NCBI GenBank assembly: GCA_030601845.1
Contig: JAUWAY010000001.1
Span: 89,274 to 153,273, forward strand
Source of the DNA: Phycisphaerae bacterium
GTDB lineage: Bacteria > Planctomycetota > Phycisphaerae > Sedimentisphaerales > Anaerobacaceae
Direction of reading: 5' to 3'
DNA: 64,000 nucleotides
Positions 42,668-51,354 of this stretch are shown here, piece after piece. Below the pieces are notes generated by a model, which saw nothing but the letters and a program-made list of their open reading frames with translations, was not told the DNA's origin and did not search any database. Each line of letters opens with the position of its first letter. Positions within the stretch are counted from its first letter, which is position 1. The position numbers and the translations under genes were made by a program.

Positions 42668-44461
42668 TTACCCGCTCACGTCCTTCTCTTCGCCTTTCTG
42701 GCCTCTCTGGCCTTGTGTCTTTCTTCTGTGGCTCTCTTCGATCCGTCTTCTGTTTTCTGTCTTCTGTCTTCTGTCCTCTGTTTTTCCGGAAGTATCATCC
42801 TCGGCTCCAATAACCACAACCTCTTTTCCCGTCACCCTTACTTTTTTCATATTTTCAATCAGGTCGTCAATGGTGCCGGCCGGTACCGCGTTTTTGCCCG
42901 GGATGAATTCCCCGAACGGACGGCCGGGGAATGACTTGAGGTACTTAAGCAGCAGTTCTTTCATTTGCCTGAGCCGGCCTTGGTGCTCCGGGTGTTTCGC
43001 CAGATTATTCTGCTCTAAAGGATCATTTTTTAGATTGTAGAGCTGGTCGTAATGCAGGTAATTGGGATTCTTGGTCATTCCCCTTGAACTCAGGCCCAGA
43101 CTTTCTATATAGCCCAGGGTACGCGGAAGCTGCTCCAGACTGGCGCTTCTAATTTTTTCAATCCGCTCCGCTGAGTAACGCACGGCAATGTATTTCCATT
43201 CCTTCGTGCGCACGGCGCGTGCATGGCCCATTTCAAAATACAAATCTCGGCGCCACTTCACCTTCTTCCCACTGAAAAGAGGCCGCAGACTGATTCCATC
43301 CACCTGATATGCATCAGGAACTTTCGCTTCCGCCAGGTCGAAGAATGTCGGGACGAAATCGATGTTCTGAATTAGCTCATCGCAAACTGTGCCGGCCTTG
43401 ATATGTCCGGGCCAGCGCATCAGACAGGGAACATTTGTCCCGTCTTTATCATACAGGGAGGCCTTGAAATTAGAGCCGTGATCGGGTAGAAAGACAAACA
43501 GCGTATTGTCCGCAATTCCCAGTTCGTCGAGTTTGTCGAGGATTGCCCCCACGCTGTCATCCAGCCAGGTGACCCCGGCGGTATTCTCATCGAGTCCCTT
43601 TGCTTTAATTCGACTGAAAACGCTCTTCCGTTCAGGCATAACCTTCGGCGGCTCGTCCAGAATTCCCTCATTGGAAACCTTCGGCTCGTCCATCGATTTG
43701 TTCCACTGATTTGGCCCACCGTGCAGAAGCGTCGTGCAGTAGTGCAGGTAGAAAGGCCCTTCCCTGTTCTGCTCGATAAACTCCAGCGCCGCATCAACAG
43801 TCCACTCGGGATTATGACTGTTCATCGGCGAGCTGAGATTCCCCCAATAGACATGTTTGGCCCACGAGAAGCCTTTCTTCTTGATATATTCCCGAAACCA
43901 CAATTCGTTGTGCTTAAAGGCCTCGCTGACTTTTGGATCGTTCGGGTCCGCGCCCTTATCCACGTATTTCAGCCCGTACCTCTTAAACTCTTCCGGTCTT
44001 TTCAGCTCCGGCCCCACATGAAATTTGCCCACATACCCCGTAGCATAACCGTTTTGCCTGAGGATGTTCCCCACGTTCATATTGTCCTGCTCAAGCCCCA
44101 CATTAAAAGAGGGAAATCCCTGTGAGCCCGGCGGGTATTCTTCGAGGTATGTCTTGAAATAGGACCTGCCGGCGTAACGGCCGGTCAAACAGCTATAGCG
44201 CGATGGAGTGCAGACCGTGCTGCTCATATGGGCATTGGTGAATTTCATTCCCTCTTTTGCCAGCCGGTCCAGATTCGGTGTCAGGGCCTTGCCGCCGAAC
44301 GCATTGATCATCTCTTTGTCCTGGTCGTCAGTGATAAAGAAAATGATGTTTGGCCTTTGGCAGGATTTCTCTTTGGCACTCAATACATCCGGCAGCGCCA
44401 CTGCCGCCGCACCAACACCAGTAGCTTTTAAAAAATCACGTCGGTTCAGATTTTCGTGCAT
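42668..44461 (-). CDS. Tat-exported sulfatase with repeat-derived C-terminal tail
   Basis: Formylglycine sulfatase hydrolysing sulfate esters on polysaccharides. Tat leader NRRDFLKATGVGAAAVALPD, metal site FFITDDQDKEMI, and the maturation motif CTPSRYSCLTGR whose Cys becomes formylglycine. Length 597. The last about 39 residues (KTEDRRQKTENRRRIEESHR and further Arg/Lys/Gln-rich sequence) are encoded by a 7-mer array and a 9-mer array and are not part of the fold. Upstream is another sulfatase 16 bp away, so they form an operon. The sulfated substrate is unknown. Confidence 0.88.
   Translation of the reverse strand: MHENLNRRDFLKATGVGAAAVALPDVLSAKEKSCQRPNIIFFITDDQDKEMINAFGGKALTPNLDRLAKEGMKFTNAHMSSTVCTPSRYSCLTGRYAGRSYFKTYLEEYPPGSQGFPSFNVGLEQDNMNVGNILRQNGYATGYVGKFHVGPELKRPEEFKRYGLKYVDKGADPNDPKVSEAFKHNELWFREYIKKKGFSWAKHVYWGNLSSPMNSHNPEWTVDAALEFIEQNREGPFYLHYCTTLLHGGPNQWNKSMDEPKVSNEGILDEPPKVMPERKSVFSRIKAKGLDENTAGVTWLDDSVGAILDKLDELGIADNTLFVFLPDHGSNFKASLYDKDGTNVPCLMRWPGHIKAGTVCDELIQNIDFVPTFFDLAEAKVPDAYQVDGISLRPLFSGKKVKWRRDLYFEMGHARAVRTKEWKYIAVRYSAERIEKIRSASLEQLPRTLGYIESLGLSSRGMTKNPNYLHYDQLYNLKNDPLEQNNLAKHPEHQGRLRQMKELLLKYLKSFPGRPFGEFIPGKNAVPAGTIDDLIENMKKVRVTGKEVVVIGAEDDTSGKTEDRRQKTENRRRIEESHRRKTQGQRGQKGEEKDVSG
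42692..42786 (+). repeat. 9-mer then 7-mer array inside the sulfatase 3' end
   Basis: 9-mers (GCCTTTCTG, GCCTCTCTG, GCCTTGTGT) at 42692-42736, then six phased 7-mers (GTCTTCT, GTTTTCT, GTCTTCT, GTCTTCT, GTCCTCT, GTTTTTC) at 42745-42786. Two period classes sit side by side in the coding sequence. Confidence 0.82.
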
Positions 44462-44476
44462 AATATCCTTCCTATT

Positions 44477-46201
44477 TTATTGCTTTTTGCTATCTTTTTT
44501 CATTGGCCAGGGTTGGACACCACAGCGTTTGGCCCAGCTTTCATACATCGCTTTTAGTTTTTCAACCTTTTGCGGGTACTTTTGGGTAAGGTCCTTTAGC
44601 TCTGTGCGGTCGGCTTCCAAATTATAAAGTTCCCACGGCTGCTCGGCCCAGGCGACCAGCTTCCATTTACCCTGCCGGATACCACGGTTGCCGTGATGCT
44701 CCCAGTAAAGCGCTTCACGCTCAATAGGTTTATTCTCAAAGGCGGGGACGAGACTTTTGCCTTCAACTGGCGTGAGCTTGTGTCCCTTGTATTCGCGGGG
44801 ATATTCGGCGCCCGCAACATCGATGCACGTTGCCATAATGTCGATGACGTGACCGGGCTGGCGGCGCAGTTCGTTGCGCACTTTAATACCCTCCGGCCAG
44901 TGCGCGATCAGCGGTGTGGAGATACCGCCCTCGTGAATCCAGTGTTTATAACGTCTGAACGGAGTGTTGCTGGCGTTGGCCCAGGGCTTACCGTAGGCGA
45001 TATAGGTATCGGCTGGACCAGGCATCACGCCCTCACCAACCCGCACCGGGCGACCATCGCGTGTCACGGGTGGACGCATCTCGGTCTGCAACTCATTCCT
45101 GCCCATAGGTTTGAGAACAACCTTTTCAGATGGGTCCGGCTTAATCGGGCTCCGGCTGCCGTGCTCCTCGGCGCAGCCGCCATTGTCGGCAAGGAACAAA
45201 ATCAATGTGTTATCGAGGTTGCCGGTCCTCTTCAATTCCGAGACGATATGTCCTACACCCTGGTCCAGGCAATCGACCATAGCCGCGTAAACCTCCATCC
45301 GCCGCAGCTGCCAGGCCTTGTCTTTTGCATCCTTCCAGGCAGAAACGCCTTCGTCGCGGGGTGTCAGTTTCCACTTTGCATCAACAATGCCCATCTCAAT
45401 CATCCGCTTGTGTCTTTCGGCCCGCAGTGCGTCCCAGCCTTTGGCGTATCGGCCCTTGTACTTGGCGATGTCCTCGGGCAGTGCATGCATCGGCCAGTGC
45501 GGTGCCGTGTAGGCGACATACATAAAGAACGGCTTGTCCCCATTGCCGGATTTGTGGTCCGAGATGAATTTGACTGCGTTGTCGCTGATGGCGTTGGTGT
45601 AATAGAAATCGTCGCTGTCAGGTGGAATCTGCGTATTATCGCGAGTCAGCGAACACGGGTCGTAGAAACTGCCGGCGCCGTGAATAGTTCCGAAGAAGCG
45701 GTCAAAGCCGCGCTGCCGGGGCCAGTTGTGCTTTGGCCCCTCCGGCCCGCGGTGTCTGGTCACGTGCCACTTGCCGGACATATAGGTGGCGTAGCCGGCC
45801 TGTTTGAGCACCTCGGCAATCGTTACGCAACGGTTGTTCAAATCGCCACGATAAGCGTCAAAGCCGCGGTCGCTCATCATCAGCCCCACGCCTGTCTGGT
45901 GGGCATACAGCCCGGTCATCAGAGAGGCCCGCGTCGGACAGCAGCGGGCGGTGTTGTAGAACTGCGTTAAGCGCAGGCCTGCCGCTGCAAGCTTATCCAG
46001 ATTCGGCGTGTGGATTTCACCGCCATAACAGCCGATATCGGAATATCCCATATCGTCAGCCATAATCAGGATGATATTCGGTCGACTCCCTTTGTCGCCG
46101 AATACCTGAAAGGCGTTCGCGCAACCCGGCACGGCCAGCACCGCTGCACCCAGTCCAATAGTTTCCAAAAAATCCCGACGTGTGTAATTGTATGTGCTCA
46201 T
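44477..46201 (-). CDS. Tat-exported arylsulfatase
   Basis: Sulfatase of the arylsulfatase/GALNS-like type, 574 residues. A Tat signal (TRRDFLETIGLGAAVLAVPG) is followed by the metal site MADDMGYSDIGCYGGEIHTP and the maturation motif CCPTRASLMTGLYAHQ. The C-terminal ALYWEHHGNRGIRQGKWKL and DRTELKDLTQKYP are family-typical. It is the promoter-proximal gene of the two-sulfatase operon. Substrate not predictable. Confidence 0.92.
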   Translation of the reverse strand: MSTYNYTRRDFLETIGLGAAVLAVPGCANAFQVFGDKGSRPNIILIMADDMGYSDIGCYGGEIHTPNLDKLAAAGLRLTQFYNTARCCPTRASLMTGLYAHQTGVGLMMSDRGFDAYRGDLNNRCVTIAEVLKQAGYATYMSGKWHVTRHRGPEGPKHNWPRQRGFDRFFGTIHGAGSFYDPCSLTRDNTQIPPDSDDFYYTNAISDNAVKFISDHKSGNGDKPFFMYVAYTAPHWPMHALPEDIAKYKGRYAKGWDALRAERHKRMIEMGIVDAKWKLTPRDEGVSAWKDAKDKAWQLRRMEVYAAMVDCLDQGVGHIVSELKRTGNLDNTLILFLADNGGCAEEHGSRSPIKPDPSEKVVLKPMGRNELQTEMRPPVTRDGRPVRVGEGVMPGPADTYIAYGKPWANASNTPFRRYKHWIHEGGISTPLIAHWPEGIKVRNELRRQPGHVIDIMATCIDVAGAEYPREYKGHKLTPVEGKSLVPAFENKPIEREALYWEHHGNRGIRQGKWKLVAWAEQPWELYNLEADRTELKDLTQKYPQKVEKLKAMYESWAKRCGVQPWPMKKDSKKQ

Positions 46202-46380
46202 TTTTTTACCTCCTGTTCTTGTTTCCTGTTTTTATTTGGTTTGGATTGATATTTTCTTCGACTTATGCCGTTTTGTAAAGTAAGTTTTCTCAGAGCACCA
46301 CAGCCGTGGCGTTACTCGGCCCATTTTCACCGGTTCGGCATCAGTTGTGATAATAATCCCCCTGCTTTAGATTCACCTTT

Positions 46381-46860
46381 TTATTTTATAATAGTCGCAT
46401 TGGGGATATTGCCATCCTTAAAGTGCTTGTCCAGCCAGCCGCACTTAACGTTGTCCCGGCTGTCGAAGTATTTGACATAAGGTTTTATATCAAGAACAGG
46501 CGTCTGGTCCAGAACATCGACTTGCGTGAAGTACATCTTATTTGCCTTTATTCTTTCGATCTTCACAATAGAAAGCCCGATATGATTTGGCCGATGCGGA
46601 CTTCTTATCGCGAATATCCCGTGCTTATCCTGTTCGAGAAACGGCCGACCCTCAATCTCCTCTCTCTGCGATTTATGGAAGTAGTACAGTATTATCGCAT
46701 GGCTGAATCCATCCAGGTCTTTTAATCCGCCGACGTATTTCTCTTCCAATTCAATCCACGCCTCTATCCCGCTACCAAAGATACCCTGGATAGGTATATC
46801 CTTGTCTTGTTTATATGGCGAATGGATTACACCAATCGAATGCATTACTATTTGTTCCAT
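46381..46860 (-). CDS. trmO: tRNA (adenine-N6)-methyltransferase TrmO-like (TsaA family)
   Basis: SAM-dependent methylation of threonylcarbamoyl-adenosine at tRNA position 37. The N-terminus reads VMHSIGVIHSPYKQDKDIPI and the conserved AIRSPHRPNHIGLSIVKIER is near residue 85, both hallmarks of the TsaA/TrmO family. Length 159 residues. Starts with GGAGGT before the ATG. Single gene with no operon partner. Confidence 0.88.
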   Translation of the reverse strand: MEQIVMHSIGVIHSPYKQDKDIPIQGIFGSGIEAWIELEEKYVGGLKDLDGFSHAIILYYFHKSQREEIEGRPFLEQDKHGIFAIRSPHRPNHIGLSIVKIERIKANKMYFTQVDVLDQTPVLDIKPYVKYFDSRDNVKCGWLDKHFKDGNIPNATIIK

Positions 46861-46960
46861 ACTTTCACCTCCTTAGAAACTTTCGTTCTTTGTTCACTCC
46901 GTCACTGCCACTGAGTTTTTAACGGTGTTGACTGGACATCCCAGATTTTTTGAGAAAAGA

Positions 46961-46990
46961 GTTGACTTTGTCAACCGATATTACTACAAA
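46961..46990 (+). promoter_or_regulatory. Operator-like palindrome overlapping a promoter for the arabinose operon
   Basis: GTTGAC-TTT-GTCAAC (46961-46975) is a perfect palindrome. Its left half contains TTGACT as -35, followed after 17 bp by TACAAA (46985-46990). A second GTTGAC half-site stands at 46927. A repressor bound here would block the operon; no regulator gene is present in the window. Confidence 0.4.
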
Positions 46991-47103
46991 ATGGCACCTT
47001 ACAAAAACTGAGAACTGATACTATATGGCTTCAGAAGCCAAAAACTAAACACGGTTGAGTTTAAAGTCTCACCGGGAGTACGTCAAATATAGAAAGCTAA
47101 AAA

Positions 47104-48864
47104 ATGGGTTTTGAAACTTTAGACTGGATAGCAATCAGTACATATTTTGCTCTTCTTCTGGCTATTACTTGGTGGGTTGTCCTTAGGAGCAGGGACACTG
47201 CTGACGACTACTTTCTTGCCGGCAGAAATCTTGGATGGTGGGTCGTCGGTGCGTCTATTTTTGCGTCGAACATTGGTTCGGAGCACCTGGTCGGTCTTGC
47301 GGGGTCTGGCTGTACTGACGGAGTGGCAATGGCTCATTACGAGCTCCATGCCTGGTGCCTGCTGATTCTGGCGTGGGTGTTTGTTCCGTTCTACGCCCGA
47401 AGCAAGGTGTTCACGATGCCGGAATTCCTCGAGCGGCGGTTTTCTCCAGCCAGCCGTTGGGTGCTCTCGGTTATTTCTCTGGTCGGGTACGTACTTACGA
47501 AGATAGCGGTCGGTATCTTCGCCGGTGGCGTTGTGTTCCGGACTCTTTTGCCGGAGTTGCGGCTCGATTTAGGATTCGTGGTGATGGACAGTTTCTGGAT
47601 TGGTTCGTTTCTCGTGATTATCCTTACGGGAGTTTATACTGTTGCCGGTGGGTTGCGGGCCGTGGTCTATACGGATGCGGTTCAGACCGTTGTACTTGTG
47701 ATTGGCTCGGCGCTGGTAACTATATTCGGTCTCAAAGCGCTGGGCGGCTGGGGCCAGTTGCGCCTGGAGTGTGGGTCGGACATGTTCAATTTGTGGAAGC
47801 CGTTGATTCCCGCGGGCATGCAGGGCACCTGGGAGCCGGTGATGAGCGAGACAAGGATAGCGTGGTACTTCAACGGCAACTACCCCTGGCTTGGTATGCT
47901 TTTCTGTGCGCCAATCATCGGGTTGTGGTATTGGTGCACGGACCAGTACATCGTGCAGCGTGCCCTCGGTGCGCCGAACGAGCGCGAGGCAAGACGAGGT
48001 AGTATATGTGCGGCGTTTCTGAAGCTGTTGCCCGTGTTCATATTCATTATTCCCGGTATGATCTGCTTCGCATTGGCCAAGAGCGGCAAGATTGCAGAAC
48101 TTCGGGAAGCTTTGTATACAGCCGGGACGCTTGACAATGAAAAATGCCAGGCGGCTTTCCCCCTGTTGGTTAGGCACATACTGCCACAGGGCGTGCGAGG
48201 CATTGTTGTCGCTGGGTTGTTGGCCGCCCTGATGAGCTCGCTGTCGAGCGTGTTCAATGCATCCTCGACCTTGTTCACGATGGACTTCTATTCGAAGTTC
48301 AGGCCCGGCGCAAGCCAGCACAAACTGGTTTGGATGGGTCGTATCGCTACTGTTGTCATGGTGATTATTGGTCTGCTTTGGGTGCCTGTGATTCAGGGGG
48401 CACGGGGCCTATACCATTATCTGCAGAGTGTGCAGGGATACCTGGCGCCGCCGATCTTTGTGGTCTTCTTCTTGGGCATATTCAGCAAACGACTGAACAG
48501 CAAGGGGTGCCTGGCCGCACTGGTTGTCGGCTTCCTGTTGGGTGTCTTTCGTTTGGCTGTCGATACCCCTATCAAGCTCATTGAAGGGTTTCAGTACCAG
48601 CAAGGGTCATTGCTTTGGATCGTTAGCAACATCTACTTCCAGTACTACAGTCTTTTCATCTTCATTGTCTCCGTGTTCGTGATGATAGCAGTTAGTTGGT
48701 GGACGTCTGCCCCGTCCTACGACCGGATTAGCGGCCTGACATACGGCACGCTCAACGAGGAGCATCGCCGTCTGTCGCGAGGTAGTTGGGACCTGCGCGA
48801 AGTGGCAGCCTCTGCTCTAGTGCTGCTCGTGATTCTTGCTGCATATCTGTACTTCAACGGGTAG
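47104..48864 (+). CDS. Sodium:solute symporter (SSS family)
   Basis: Inner-membrane Na+-coupled transporter, first gene of the arabinose operon and therefore a likely L-arabinose or arabinoside importer. SSS signatures are TADDYFLAGRNLGWWVVGAS, the SNIGSEHLVGLAGSG segment and the helix AALMSSLSSVFNASSTLF. About 14 membrane segments, 586 residues. A sodium-driven sugar uptake fits the predicted Na+ V-ATPase in this window. Substrate assignment is from context. Confidence 0.85.
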   Translation: MGFETLDWIAISTYFALLLAITWWVVLRSRDTADDYFLAGRNLGWWVVGASIFASNIGSEHLVGLAGSGCTDGVAMAHYELHAWCLLILAWVFVPFYARSKVFTMPEFLERRFSPASRWVLSVISLVGYVLTKIAVGIFAGGVVFRTLLPELRLDLGFVVMDSFWIGSFLVIILTGVYTVAGGLRAVVYTDAVQTVVLVIGSALVTIFGLKALGGWGQLRLECGSDMFNLWKPLIPAGMQGTWEPVMSETRIAWYFNGNYPWLGMLFCAPIIGLWYWCTDQYIVQRALGAPNEREARRGSICAAFLKLLPVFIFIIPGMICFALAKSGKIAELREALYTAGTLDNEKCQAAFPLLVRHILPQGVRGIVVAGLLAALMSSLSSVFNASSTLFTMDFYSKFRPGASQHKLVWMGRIATVVMVIIGLLWVPVIQGARGLYHYLQSVQGYLAPPIFVVFFLGIFSKRLNSKGCLAALVVGFLLGVFRLAVDTPIKLIEGFQYQQGSLLWIVSNIYFQYYSLFIFIVSVFVMIAVSWWTSAPSYDRISGLTYGTLNEEHRRLSRGSWDLREVAASALVLLVILAAYLYFNG

Positions 48865-48928
48865 CGTTCTTTGGTAGAACAGATGCTCGAGTTAGTGATG
48901 CCAGTGGTATTGTATGGAGTCTGACACG

Positions 48929-50644
48929 ATGGCTTATACGATTGGATTGGATTTCGGGACGAACTCTGTAAGGTGCCTGATAGTTGATGTTACAAACGGC
49001 GATGAATTAGGCACATCGGTGCACGAATATGAAACCGGCCAGGCGGGCATCATTCTTGATTCAGCCGACCACAATCTGGCGAGGCAGAACCCTGCTGATT
49101 ACCTCAAGGGTATCGAAGCTGCCGTCAAAGAGGCAGTGCAACAGGCAAAGAAAGCTGATAAGGATTTTGACACAAGCCAGATTATAGGTATCGGTATTGA
49201 CACTACCGGCTCGACACCAATTCCGGTTAACAAAAACGGCACGCCTTTGAGCATGTTAGATGAATCCCGTCCCCTTTACAAGGGGCGGGATGAATTCAAG
49301 GATAATCCTAACGCGTGCGCGTGGCTGTGGAAAGACCATACCGGCCACGCCGAAGCCGCTGAGATAACCGAATTAGCGGAAAAGGAACATCCCGAATACC
49401 TGGCCAAATGCGGTGGGATATATTCATCGGAATGGTTTTTCAGCAAGGTTCTTCACTGCTTGCGAACGGACCCGAAGGTCTTTGAAGCGGCCTATAGCTG
49501 GGTCGAATGCTGCGACTACATCCCTGGGGTTTTGACGGGCGAACAGAAACCGGATGCTCTCAAACGGAGCCGATGCGCTGCCGGACATAAAGCTATGTTT
49601 GACCAACAACGCGGCGGGCTGCCCGCAAAGGATTTCCTCGCAAAGCTTGACCCTAAACTTGGCGAACTTCGCGACCGGCTTTACGAAAAAACCTACACCG
49701 TGGAAACGCAGGCAGGAAAGCTCACGGAACAATGGGCAGAGAAGCTGGGACTGCCCGCCGGTATTCCCGTAGCAGTAGGGGCTTTCGACGCTCATTTAGG
49801 CGCTGTCGGTTCCGGGATTGCTCCGGGCAAACTGGTCAAGATAATCGGCACAAGTTCATGCGATATGCTGGTATCGCAATCAAGCCGGCAGCTTCCGGAT
49901 ATCCCCGGGATATGCGGTATAGTTGATGGTTCTATTTTACCGGGTTTCTTTGGCCTGGAGGCGGGCCAGTCGGCGGTGGGCGATATCTTCAACTGGTTTG
50001 TGAACTACATCCAGCCGGGCGGGGAACCGGCCGGCTCTCACGAAGCCCTTACTGAAAGGGCTGCAAAGTTGAAGCCGGGTCAGTCGGGCTTGTTGGCACT
50101 GGATTGGAACAACGGCAACAGAACAATACTCGTTGACCAGCGGCTGACAGGGCTATTGTTAGGCCAGACGCTGCACACAAGGCCGGAGGAGATTTACCGG
50201 GCGTTGATTGAGGCAACTGCCTTTGGCGCTCTTACCATTATCAATAGATTCGCCGAATACGGAGTTAAAGTAACAGAGGTGATAAACTGCGGTGGTATTG
50301 CTGAGAAGAATCCTCTGCTTATGCAGATTTACGCTGATGTAACCGGCAGGGAGATGAAGATATCGCGCTCTGCACAAAGCTGCGCGTTAGGCGCGGCGAT
50401 AGCAGCAGCAGTAGTTGCAGGGCAAGCTAATGGTGGCTATGACAATTTCGCACATGCTCAGGCCGCTATGTGTGGAGTAAAAGAGACAACCTACAAACCA
50501 ATTGCTGAAAACCAGAAGGTCTATCAACAGCTATATCGTCTTTACAGCCAGCTTCACGATGCCTTTGGCACGCAGGACTGGTCCGGCAAAATGGCCAATG
50601 TTATGAAAGACCTGTTGAACATTAAAGACAGCGTTAATCCTTAA
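48929..50644 (+). CDS. araB: L-ribulokinase (AraB-like, FGGY family)
   Basis: Phosphorylates L-ribulose to L-ribulose 5-phosphate. The N-terminal YTIGLDFGTNSVRCLIVDV is FGGY-kinase typical; the substrate-loop region GTSSCDMLVSQSS, the ATP-binding helix EATAFGALTIINRF and INCGGIAEKNPLLMQIYADV follow. Length 571 residues, fits AraB. GGAG lies 9 nt before the ATG at 48929; the earlier ATG at 48914 is not supported. Downstream is araD 9 bp after its stop. Confidence 0.9.
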   Translation: MAYTIGLDFGTNSVRCLIVDVTNGDELGTSVHEYETGQAGIILDSADHNLARQNPADYLKGIEAAVKEAVQQAKKADKDFDTSQIIGIGIDTTGSTPIPVNKNGTPLSMLDESRPLYKGRDEFKDNPNACAWLWKDHTGHAEAAEITELAEKEHPEYLAKCGGIYSSEWFFSKVLHCLRTDPKVFEAAYSWVECCDYIPGVLTGEQKPDALKRSRCAAGHKAMFDQQRGGLPAKDFLAKLDPKLGELRDRLYEKTYTVETQAGKLTEQWAEKLGLPAGIPVAVGAFDAHLGAVGSGIAPGKLVKIIGTSSCDMLVSQSSRQLPDIPGICGIVDGSILPGFFGLEAGQSAVGDIFNWFVNYIQPGGEPAGSHEALTERAAKLKPGQSGLLALDWNNGNRTILVDQRLTGLLLGQTLHTRPEEIYRALIEATAFGALTIINRFAEYGVKVTEVINCGGIAEKNPLLMQIYADVTGREMKISRSAQSCALGAAIAAAVVAGQANGGYDNFAHAQAAMCGVKETTYKPIAENQKVYQQLYRLYSQLHDAFGTQDWSGKMANVMKDLLNIKDSVNP

Positions 50645-50653
50645 GAGATTTTT

Positions 50654-51343
50654 ATGTATGAAGACTTAAGAAAAGCCGTTTGCGATGCGAACATTGAACT
50701 GCAGAAACAAAAGCTTGTCGTTTACAGTTGGGGCAACGTCAGTGAAATAGACCGCACGGCAGGTGTGATAGCTATCAAGCCCAGCGGCGTTGCGTACGAC
50801 GAGCTTGGCCCTGATAAAATAGTATTAGTTGATCTGGATGGAAATGTTATCGAGGGGAAACTGGCGCCTTCATCGGATATGCCGACCCATCTTGAGCTTT
50901 ACAGAAATTTCGAGTCTGTTGGGGGTATATGCCACACCCATTCGGTCAATGCAACTATGTGGGCCCAGGCCTGTCGCGAAATTCCCTGCTTCGGCACTAC
51001 CCACGCTGATTATTTCTACGGCCCGATACCTGTCACGCAAGCGATGACGGAGGTGCAGATGCAAAGCGATTACGAACTGAACACAGGCAGGGTTATCGTC
51101 AGGCGATTTGCCAATATGGACCCAATGAAGATGCCGGCGGTTCTGGTTGCCAATCATGGCCCCTTCACATGGGGCAGCAGCGGCGCCGAAGCCGTTGAAG
51201 CTGCGGTTGTGTTAGAGCAAATAGCGAAAATGGCCCTGGGCACTATAATGATAAATCCGAATCAGAATCAAATCGGCAAGCCTCTTTGCGATAAGCACTA
51301 TTTACGAAAACATGGCAAGAACGCTTATTACGGACAAAAATAG
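50654..51343 (+). CDS. araD: L-ribulose-5-phosphate 4-epimerase
   Basis: Class II aldolase-family epimerase converting L-ribulose 5-phosphate to D-xylulose 5-phosphate. Zinc ligands are the His residues of GGICHTHSVNATMWAQ and the later VANHGPFTWGSSGAEAVE; the ribulose-phosphate motif is SYGNVSEI-like (YSWGNVSEIDRTAGVIAIKP). Length 229 residues. Between araB and the isomerase gene with gaps of 9 and 11 bp. Confidence 0.94.
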   Translation: MYEDLRKAVCDANIELQKQKLVVYSWGNVSEIDRTAGVIAIKPSGVAYDELGPDKIVLVDLDGNVIEGKLAPSSDMPTHLELYRNFESVGGICHTHSVNATMWAQACREIPCFGTTHADYFYGPIPVTQAMTEVQMQSDYELNTGRVIVRRFANMDPMKMPAVLVANHGPFTWGSSGAEAVEAAVVLEQIAKMALGTIMINPNQNQIGKPLCDKHYLRKHGKNAYYGQK

Positions 51344-51354
51344 GAGAAACGAAA

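Noticed and set aside
44693..45970. Long open frame on the plus strand (425 codons)
   Set aside because: It is antisense to the arylsulfatase, which has clear motifs and a Tat leader; the frame is a by-product of GC-skewed codon use.
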